A stretch of DNA of 5,482 nucleotides from positions 1 to 5,482 of the forward strand of contig DNHK01000287.1 in assembly GCA_003485905.1 (NCBI GenBank), in the 5' to 3' direction. The stretch comes from Gammaproteobacteria bacterium (GTDB taxonomy: Bacteria > Pseudomonadota > Gammaproteobacteria > Arenicellales > Arenicellaceae). Both the position numbers and the translations under genes were made by a program. Of this stretch, positions 1 to 5,482 are shown one piece after another. Position 1 is the first letter of the stretch, and the number at the start of each line of letters is the position of its first letter. The notes under the pieces were generated by a model. It searched no databases and was not told where the DNA came from. It saw only the letters and a list, made by a program, of their open reading frames with translations.

Positions 1-799
1 GGAAGCACAATTTGGAGATTTTGCAAATGGAGCTCAAGTAGTTATTGATCAATTTATCTCCAGCGGTGAATCTAAATGGGGACGCCTATGTGGTTTGGTT
101 ATGCTTCTGCCGCATGGCTATGAGGGCCAAGGCCCCGAACATTCATCTGCACGCCTGGAACGCTACCTGCAACTTTGCGCGAACCACAATATGCAAGTGT
201 GCGCACCGACTACACCAGCACAAATGTTCCATCTGTTGCGACGCCAAACAATACGTCCATACAGAAAGCCACTTATCGTCATGACGCCCAAGAGTCTGCT
301 ACGCCATAAATTGGCGACAAACTCTCTGGAAGAAATCGCCAAAGGCAAGTTTCAGGTGATTCTGGATGAAATAGACGAGCTGGATGTAGAGCAAGTGAAG
401 CGCGTGGTTGTGTGCAGTGGTAAGGTTTATTATGACCTGCTAGAAGAACGCCGCAAACGAGAATTAAAGGATATTGCACTGGTTCGGGTTGAACAAATCT
501 ATCCATTTGCTCGACGTTCGTTGGCTCGTTTACTCGCAAGCTACCCGAATGCAACCGAAGTGATTTGGTGTCAGGAAGAGCCGTTAAATCAGGGGCCCTG
601 GTATCAGATACGGCATCACCTGCGGATATGCATCGGTGATAACCAAACACTTATTTATGCCGGGCGACCTGCGTCTGCATCCCCTGCGTGTGGCTATATG
701 TCAGTGCACCAGGAACAGCAAAAATCTCTAGTCGACGATGCGTTATCGCCACTCGACGAAAACAAAGACTACATCACGGAAAAGCGAAATGTCGCATGA
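1..799 (+). CDS. sucA: 2-oxoglutarate dehydrogenase E1 component, C-terminal part (5' end outside window)
   Basis: This is the thiamine-diphosphate-dependent E1 subunit, which decarboxylates 2-oxoglutarate and passes the succinyl group to the lipoyl arm of E2 in the cytoplasmic 2-oxoglutarate dehydrogenase complex. The frame is open from base 2 and gives 265 residues before TGA at 797-799, roughly the last quarter to third of a protein usually about 930-940 residues long. Recognisable SucA stretches, in order, are [46 protein letters not shown]-like (here TPKSLLRH), [29 protein letters not shown] and the C-terminal [18 protein letters not shown]. The thiamine-binding core lies outside the window. 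The tail after the VHQ motif runs on through [16 protein letters not shown], longer than in the E. coli enzyme as I recall it, and its last codons overlap the start of sucB. The product call is secure; the operon promoter must lie upstream of the window. Confidence 0.97.
   Translation, partial: EAQFGDFANGAQVVIDQFISSGESKWGRLCGLVMLLPHGYEGQGPEHSSARLERYLQLCANHNMQVCAPTTPAQMFHLLRRQTIRPYRKPLIVMTPKSLLRHKLATNSLEEIAKGKFQVILDEIDELDVEQVKRVVVCSGKVYYDLLEERRKRELKDIALVRVEQIYPFARRSLARLLASYPNATEVIWCQEEPLNQGPWYQIRHHLRICIGDNQTLIYAGRPASASPACGYMSVHQEQQKSLVDDALSPLDENKDYITEKRNVA
777..788 (+). promoter_or_regulatory. Ribosome binding site of sucB, inside the end of sucA
   Basis: A short CGGAA (GGA at 778-780) stands 8 bases before the ATG at 789. 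It is a weak Shine-Dalgarno match, but the spacing is good. It supports initiation at 789 rather than at the in-frame ATG at 738, which would add 17 residues not seen before the lipoyl domain in this family. lpd uses the same arrangement: GGA at 2048-2050, 8 bases before its ATG. Confidence 0.55.
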
Positions 800-2021
800 A
801 CTAAAAGTACCGGTACTACCGGAATCAGTATCTGAAGCCACTGTTTTAACGTGGCATAAGCAACCTGGCGACACGATACGTCGTGACGAAAACCTGCTTG
901 ATCTGGAAACAGAAAAAATTGTTCTAGAAGTGCCCGCCCCGTTCGATGGCGTGTTAAAAGAGATCATCGTCAATGACGGCGATATTGTCGAAGGCGAGCA
1001 GCTTTTGGGGATATTAGAAGAAGGCGCAGTCGAAGATGCGGCAGAACCTGAAGAAGGATCAGAGACGCAAAGCGAATCTGAAGATGATCGCGGTGATGCG
1101 GTCGCCAGCCCAGCGGCGAGAAAAATACTGGCTGAAAAGGGGATCGACCCTGCCTCGATTAAGGGTACTGGAAAAAATGGGCTTATTACAAAGTCTGATG
1201 CTGTCGCTGCTGACCAAGCGCTGGCTGTAGAATCTGAAGCCCCTTCATCGGCCCCTGCAAAAACACCTGTGCCTGCACCGACTCCCGTTAGCCCGCCCAC
1301 GCCAAAAGTATCAACTGGCGAGCGCACGGTTCGTAGAGAACCGATGACCCGTATGCGCTCAACTATTGCGCGACGGCTAAAAGAAGCACAAAACACACAA
1401 GCAATGCTGACCACATTTAACGATGTAAATATGCAAGCTGTGATGGATTTGCGCAGCAAATACAAAGAGGCCTTCGAGAAAAAACACAATGCGCGTTTAG
1501 GCTATATGTCATTCTTTGTTAAAGCTGCGCACGAAGCTCTGAAACGCTTCCCGGCAGTTAACGCATCGATTGATGGAAGCGATATTGTCTACCATGACTA
1601 TTTTGATATTGGAATTGCGGCATCTTCTCCAAGAGGCTTGGTCGTTCCAATTATCAGAGATGTGGACAAATTAAGTTTTGCTGAAATTGAGCAAAGCATA
1701 GCCAGCTATGGTGCACGCGCAAAAGCCGGCACTCTCGGAATCGAAGACCTAACGGGTGGCACATTCACGATCACTAATGGCGGCGTGTTCGGTTCGATGC
1801 TATCAACACCTATTGTAAATCCTCCACAAAGCGCAATTTTGGGTATGCATCGGATTGAGAAACGGCCAGTCGCCGAAAATGATGAGGTCGTTATTCGGCC
1901 TATGATGTATCTGGCACTCACCTATGACCATCGAATTATTGATGGAGCCGAAGCCGTACGCTTTTTGGTCAGTATAAAGGAATGCTTGGAAGACCCAGCT
2001 CGCCTGCTATTGGAAATCTAA
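789..2021 (+). CDS. sucB: Dihydrolipoyllysine succinyltransferase, E2 of 2-oxoglutarate dehydrogenase
   Basis: E2 forms the core of the 2-oxoglutarate dehydrogenase complex and transfers the succinyl group from its lipoyl arm to CoA. The protein has 410 residues, close to the 405 of E. coli SucB. Residues 3-76 are the lipoyl domain, with the modified lysine at K43 in the motif [14 protein letters not shown]. Residues 77-103 form a very acidic linker (13 Asp/Glu of 27). Residues about 105-138 are the peripheral subunit-binding domain ([15 protein letters not shown], then [12 protein letters not shown]). Residues about 139-178 form an Ala/Pro-rich flexible linker. Residues 180-410 are the CoA-dependent acyltransferase domain, ending with the catalytic HRIIDG motif (H381, D385). 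The first linker is typically less charged. The gene starts 11 bases inside sucA, so the two are probably translationally coupled; lpd follows after 37 bases. Succinyl rather than acetyl specificity is inferred from sequence resemblance and the sucA neighbour. Confidence 0.96.
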   Translation: MSHELKVPVLPESVSEATVLTWHKQPGDTIRRDENLLDLETEKIVLEVPAPFDGVLKEIIVNDGDIVEGEQLLGILEEGAVEDAAEPEEGSETQSESEDDRGDAVASPAARKILAEKGIDPASIKGTGKNGLITKSDAVAADQALAVESEAPSSAPAKTPVPAPTPVSPPTPKVSTGERTVRREPMTRMRSTIARRLKEAQNTQAMLTTFNDVNMQAVMDLRSKYKEAFEKKHNARLGYMSFFVKAAHEALKRFPAVNASIDGSDIVYHDYFDIGIAASSPRGLVVPIIRDVDKLSFAEIEQSIASYGARAKAGTLGIEDLTGGTFTITNGGVFGSMLSTPIVNPPQSAILGMHRIEKRPVAENDEVVIRPMMYLALTYDHRIIDGAEAVRFLVSIKECLEDPARLLLEI

Positions 2022-2055
2022 GAGCGCTAGGCCACAACAAAATTTTTGGAAATAA

Positions 2056-3486
<1,431 letters not shown>

Positions 3487-3577
3487 CTTTCGCAACGAGC
3501 GTCCACAGACTTCTTTTGTAGAAACTTAATAGCACCTTATTTAGTAACCTCTTTTGGCAACTTTAACTAATACAATT

Positions 3578-4636
3578 ATGCACAAGACTTCTAACCGACG
3601 AATTTTAGCGATCGAATCAATGTTGTCTCCGGCCGAATTGACGGAGCACTTTCCTGTGACCGATTCCGCTGCCGAATTGGTTATAAAAACACGCGAAAAT
3701 ACCAGCCAGATACTTCAGAAAAAGAACGACCGCCTACTTGTAGTGGTAGGGCCGTGCTCTGTTCATGACCCTGCCGCAGCAATTGAATACGCAGAAGGCT
3801 TGAGCAAAGTCCGCTCGGAATTGGCCGATCATCTTGAAATCGTAATGCGGGTCTATTTTGAAAAGCCACGAACGCGGGTTGGCTGGAAAGGCCTGATTAA
3901 TGACCCTGACCTGGACGGTCAGTTCAACATAAATAAAGGACTGCAAACAGCTCGCAAGCTGCTGCTAGACCTGCACGCTATCGGTGTTCCTGCAGGCTGC
4001 GAGTTCCTCGATGCTGTATCGAGTCAGTATTATGCTGACCTAGTCAGCTGGGGCGCTATAGGTGCACGCACCACCGAAAGTCAAATACATCGTGAGCTAG
4101 CTTCCGGTTTATCCTGTCCGATCGGCTTTAAGAATGGTACCAATGGAAACCTACAAATAGCAGTCGATGCGGTAATTTCCGGTTTATCAGAACATAGTTT
4201 TCTAGGCTCCACCGAAGAAGGACAAATCGCACTTTTTAGAACCTCCGGAAATCCGGATACCCATGTGATATTACGCGGCGGTAAAAAGCCGAATTACGAT
4301 CACGAAAGCGTGACCGAAACACTGGAAAAACTAAACGGCGCCAACATCAACACAGGTCTAATCATCGATTTCAGCCACGCTAACTGCGACAAGCAGTTTG
4401 CACGACAAATCGACGTTGGAAATGATGTGGCTGATCAAATTTCTGCGGGTGAAACCGGAATTGTCGGATGTATGATAGAAAGCAACCTGGTGGAAGGGCG
4501 TCAGAATTATTCACACGATGCCCTCGTCTATGGGCAAAGTATTACGGATCCCTGTCTGGGGTGGAGCGACACCAAGTCTTTACTGCACACTCTGGCAGAC
4601 TCTGTAGCTAAAAGACGCAATGTTCTTAAGATCTAA
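3578..4636 (+). CDS. aroG: 3-deoxy-7-phosphoheptulonate (DAHP) synthase, class I AroF/AroG/AroH family
   Basis: This enzyme condenses phosphoenolpyruvate and erythrose 4-phosphate to DAHP, the first step of the shikimate pathway. The product has 352 residues against 350 for E. coli AroG. The four metal ligands of the family can be placed: C60 (GPCSVHDP), H267 (DFSHAN), E301 (MIESNLVEG) and D324 (SITDPCLGW). The substrate-binding stretches KPRTRVGWKGLINDPDLDG, GARTTESQIHRELASG and GFKNGTNG are intact. ATG 3578 is chosen because the N terminus then aligns with AroG almost residue for residue. A TTG at 3554 would add eight residues that the family lacks. Neither start has a Shine-Dalgarno sequence. 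The central part is closest to AroG, while the C-terminal third has AroH-like (SITDPCLGW, GGKKPNY) and AroF-like (GNPDTHVILRGG) wording, so the symbol is provisional. G210, at the Ser/Gly effector position, hints at tyrosine sensitivity. Confidence 0.95.
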   Translation: MHKTSNRRILAIESMLSPAELTEHFPVTDSAAELVIKTRENTSQILQKKNDRLLVVVGPCSVHDPAAAIEYAEGLSKVRSELADHLEIVMRVYFEKPRTRVGWKGLINDPDLDGQFNINKGLQTARKLLLDLHAIGVPAGCEFLDAVSSQYYADLVSWGAIGARTTESQIHRELASGLSCPIGFKNGTNGNLQIAVDAVISGLSEHSFLGSTEEGQIALFRTSGNPDTHVILRGGKKPNYDHESVTETLEKLNGANINTGLIIDFSHANCDKQFARQIDVGNDVADQISAGETGIVGCMIESNLVEGRQNYSHDALVYGQSITDPCLGWSDTKSLLHTLADSVAKRRNVLKI

Positions 4637-4642
4637 AAGCAC

Positions 4643-4658
4643 GCCTAAAACCTTTGGC
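4643..4658. terminator. Weak hairpin between convergent gene ends, possible terminator
   Basis: GCC-T-AAA-ACC-TTT-GGC can fold into a 6-bp stem with one bulged T and a 3-base loop, in the 24 bases between the stop codons of the DAHP synthase gene and the flavin reductase gene. There is no proper T-run after it on the + strand. On the - strand it is followed by GTGCTTTT. An AAGC/GCTT pairing (4637-4640 with 4657-4660) would compete with it. It is listed because nothing else in the gap could end either transcript, but it is well short of a convincing intrinsic terminator. Confidence 0.22.
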
Positions 4659-4660
4659 TT

Positions 4661-5137
4661 CTAAGTTACGTAATTTCCCCGAGAAAACACTAACGGCATA
4701 ACAGAATCGTTTGCCTGAAAAGCGAGTACTTCACCAACCACAATGGTGTGATCACCACCGTCGTAAAGCTTCCAGGTTTTGCACTCAAAACTTGCAGCGG
4801 TGTTTTCGAGTAAAGGACTACCCCCTACTCCAGAAGTAAATGTTACACCATCAAACTTGTCTGCGCTCTGGCGGGCAAAACTGTCAGATAATTCAACTTG
4901 CTGTTCGCCCAACACGTTAACCGCAAAGTATTCGGCGTTTTCGAACACCTTTGCGCTGTAACCACTTTTAGCCATGCTCCACAATATAAGGGGCGGCTCG
5001 AGAGATACGGTATTAAAACTACTAACGGTTACGCCTACTGGCTCGCTTTGCGCACCCAATGTAGTAATTACAGTCACGCCGGTCGGAAATTGACCTAGCG
5101 CTCTGCGCAGATCTTTAGCGTCTAATGATAAACCCAC
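4661..5137 (-). CDS. Short flavin reductase-like protein (FMN-binding split-barrel, RutF/HpaC-like)
   Basis: The 158-residue protein belongs to the Flavin_Reduct family, whose members use NAD(P)H to reduce free FMN or FAD, usually for a separate flavin-dependent monooxygenase. Family signatures are LRRALGQFPTGVTVITT (10-26), GVTVSSFNTVSLEPPLILW (35-53), YFAVNVLGEQQVELSDSFA (starting at residue 70), SPLLENTAASFECK and GGDHTIVVGEVLAF (127-140), where the GDH triplet is the most characteristic. There is no signal peptide or membrane segment, so it should be cytosolic. I chose the GTG at 5135-5137 because AAGAGGG lies 9 bases upstream. The TTG at 5144-5146 directly abuts that sequence and cannot use it. 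The partner oxygenase is not in the window, so the substrate is unknown. The divergent thiolase gene suggests aromatic catabolism. An alternative is a stand-alone flavin reductase or other FMN-binding protein. Confidence 0.87.
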   Translation of the reverse strand: MGLSLDAKDLRRALGQFPTGVTVITTLGAQSEPVGVTVSSFNTVSLEPPLILWSMAKSGYSAKVFENAEYFAVNVLGEQQVELSDSFARQSADKFDGVTFTSGVGGSPLLENTAASFECKTWKLYDGGDHTIVVGEVLAFQANDSVMPLVFSRGNYVT

Positions 5138-5146
5138 TATGTACAA

Positions 5147-5153
5147 CCCTCTT
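5147..5153 (-). promoter_or_regulatory. Ribosome binding site of the flavin reductase gene
   Basis: On the - strand these bases read AAGAGGG, a strong Shine-Dalgarno match. The spacing is 9 bases to the GTG at 5137 but zero to the TTG at 5146, so it decides the start in favour of GTG. Confidence 0.7.
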
Positions 5154-5169
5154 AAATCGTTCTTGTTAT

Positions 5170-5183
5170 TAACTGCCTAGTTA
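5170..5183. repeat. Inverted repeat TAACT-gcct-AGTTA upstream of the flavin reductase gene
   Basis: A perfect 5-bp inverted repeat with a 4-base spacer lies 33 bases upstream of the flavin reductase start codon. It could be an operator, but it is short and AT-rich and may be chance. The nearby GGTCGACC (5193-5200) is a separate perfect 8-bp palindrome. Confidence 0.25.
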
Positions 5184-5278
5184 CTACAGCACGGTCGACC
5201 AAGCAAACGATTCCCTAAGGTTTCACAGCCTGTAACACCCTTTGCAGGGCTTCAGTCTGCCAACAGATGCATTGTTAG

Positions 5279-5284
5279 ATTATA
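5279..5284 (-). promoter_or_regulatory. Candidate -10 element for the flavin reductase gene
   Basis: On the - strand these bases read TATAAT, a perfect -10 hexamer. No -35 match better than 3 of 6 is found 16-18 bases upstream of it, so if it is a real promoter it probably needs an activator. Transcription would begin near 5272 and leave a leader of about 135 bases. It lies inside the spacer of the opposing thiolase promoter, so both could not be occupied at once. Confidence 0.35.
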
Positions 5285-5301
5285 GTCGGTTTGAATATAA
5301 T
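5279..5301. repeat. Perfect dyad ATTATA-N11-TATAAT between the divergent genes
   Basis: Two exact 6-bp arms (5279-5284 and 5296-5301) are separated by 11 bases. Each arm is the -10 hexamer of one of the two opposing promoter candidates. The dyad may be an operator, or simply the consequence of two consensus -10 elements facing each other. Confidence 0.45.
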
Positions 5302-5350
5302 GAATCGAAATTTATGCAGTTTTAAAATTTTTACATATAGACTGAGCATT

Positions 5351-5373
5351 CAGCGGGCAGCAGAAACCCGTTG
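5351..5373. repeat. Imperfect inverted repeat in the thiolase leader
   Basis: CAGCGGG (5351-5357) pairs with CCCGTTG (5367-5373) through seven pairs including one G-U, around a 9-base loop. No T-run follows, so it is not an intrinsic terminator. It could be an operator half-site pair or a leader hairpin in the thiolase mRNA. Confidence 0.3.
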
Positions 5374-5388
5374 TTGATCACTCGAACA

Positions 5389-5401
5389 GTTAATGTTTAA
5401 C
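5389..5401. repeat. Inverted repeat GTTAA-tgt-TTAAC just before the thiolase RBS
   Basis: A perfect 5-bp inverted repeat with a 3-base spacer ends four bases before the AGGA of the thiolase ribosome binding site. Its arms share the AGTTA/TAACT sequence of the repeat at 5170-5183. It could be a repressor site or chance in AT-rich DNA. Confidence 0.25.
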
Positions 5402-5404
5402 GAC

Positions 5405-5408
5405 AGGA
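5405..5408 (+). promoter_or_regulatory. Ribosome binding site of the thiolase gene
   Basis: AGGA stands 7 bases before ATG 5416, which fixes the start of a gene of which only 22 codons are visible. Confidence 0.65.
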
Positions 5409-5415
5409 ATAAACT

Positions 5416-5482
5416 ATGACTAAGGCCTATATTTGCGACGCCATCCGAACCCCTATTGGTCGCTACGCAGGCTCTCTTGCTT
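5416..5482 (+). CDS. pcaF: Thiolase N-terminus, probably 3-oxoadipyl-CoA thiolase (3' end outside window)
   Basis: Only the first 22 codons are present, reading MTKAYICDAIRTPIGRYAGS followed by LA. The start of thiolases is conserved, and the specific wording ICDAIRTPIGRYxG is typical of the 3-oxoadipyl-CoA thiolases PcaF and PaaJ. General acetyl-CoA acetyltransferases more often read VSAARTPIG or AAARTAVG. PcaF/PaaJ split 3-oxoadipyl-CoA with CoA into succinyl-CoA and acetyl-CoA, the last step of the beta-ketoadipate and phenylacetate pathways. The catalytic Cys and His residues lie outside the window and cannot be checked. A good AGGA ribosome binding site and a TTGTTA-18-TATAAT promoter candidate precede it. 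Thiolase is nearly certain; the 3-oxoadipyl specificity is an inference from 22 residues and could be wrong if this is a fatty-acid or PHB-type thiolase. Confidence 0.72.
   Translation, partial: MTKAYICDAIRTPIGRYAGSLA

Larger units (their letters stand above)
5272..5301 (+). promoter_or_regulatory. Sigma-70-type promoter candidate for the thiolase gene
   Basis: TTGTTA (5272-5277; 4 of 6 to TTGACA) and TATAAT (5296-5301; 6 of 6) are separated by 18 bases. Transcription would start near 5308, giving a leader of about 108 bases before the thiolase ATG. The region just downstream (5306-5340) is very AT-rich. This is the best + strand promoter match I found in the intergenic region; the long leader leaves room for regulation. 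Confidence 0.5.

Noticed and set aside
738..788. Upstream in-frame ATG at 738 as the start of sucB
   Set aside because: The extra 17 residues ([10 protein letters not shown]...) come from sucA DNA read in another frame and precede the normal lipoyl-domain start; ATG 789 has better spacing to a GGA.
743..1489. Open frame of 248 codons on the - strand opposite sucB
   Set aside because: It mirrors the complete, well-conserved sucB; the translation is Ser/Thr-rich and low in complexity, with no recognisable domain.
3502..3543. Promoter for the DAHP synthase gene (TCCACA-17-CTTAAT, or TTGTAG-16-TATTTA)
   Set aside because: The matches are weak and several equally poor alternatives overlap; not distinguishable from chance in AT-rich DNA.
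3554..3577. TTG 3554 as the start of the DAHP synthase
   Set aside because: It would add eight residues not found in AroG and has no ribosome binding site; ATG 3578 aligns with the AroG N terminus.
4102..4188. 12-base direct repeat TTCCGGTTTATC at 4102-4113 and 4177-4188
   Set aside because: Both copies encode the SGLS stretch or its neighbours within the DAHP synthase gene, in the same frame; two copies inside a conserved coding region are best explained by coincidence.
5238..5249. CCCT-TTGC-AGGG palindrome in the divergent intergenic region
   Set aside because: The arms are only four bases, there is no T-run after it and no relation to the other repeats; too weak to call.

Overview
The window is ordinary chromosomal DNA of a Gram-negative bacterium, most likely a gammaproteobacterium. 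The SucA tail is close to the enterobacterial/pseudomonad enzyme, the lipoamide dehydrogenase resembles the Pseudomonas LPD-Glc type encoded beside sucAB, and the DAHP synthase belongs to the AroF/AroG/AroH class. Genus cannot be set from the sequence alone. I saw no insertion sequence, phage gene, tRNA, rRNA or CRISPR array.

Bases 1-3486 on the + strand hold the end of the 2-oxoglutarate dehydrogenase operon: the last 265 codons of sucA (E1), complete sucB (E2) overlapping it by 11 bases, and complete lpd (E3) 37 bases later. Together they encode the complex that converts 2-oxoglutarate, CoA and NAD+ to succinyl-CoA, CO2 and NADH. After lpd, where pseudomonads usually have sucCD, there is instead a + strand class I DAHP synthase gene (3578-4636), the entry enzyme of the shikimate pathway. 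It is preceded by a 91-base AT-rich gap with no clear promoter or Shine-Dalgarno sequence.

Convergent with it, only 24 bases away, is a short flavin reductase gene on the - strand (4661-5137, GTG start chosen from its ribosome binding site). A 278-base divergent intergenic region (5138-5415) separates it from the first 22 codons of a thiolase on the + strand that looks like a 3-oxoadipyl-CoA thiolase (PcaF/PaaJ). The region contains two perfect TATAAT hexamers facing opposite ways, which together form an exact inverted repeat ATTATA-N11-TATAAT. This is the best candidate for a shared regulatory site in the window.

Taken together, the left part is core TCA-cycle and aromatic amino acid biosynthesis. 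The right edge looks like the start of an aromatic-compound catabolic locus: the thiolase would release succinyl-CoA and acetyl-CoA, and the flavin reductase would supply reduced flavin to a monooxygenase encoded elsewhere. I found no convincing new biological system here; the findings are modest and mostly concern regulation and gene context.
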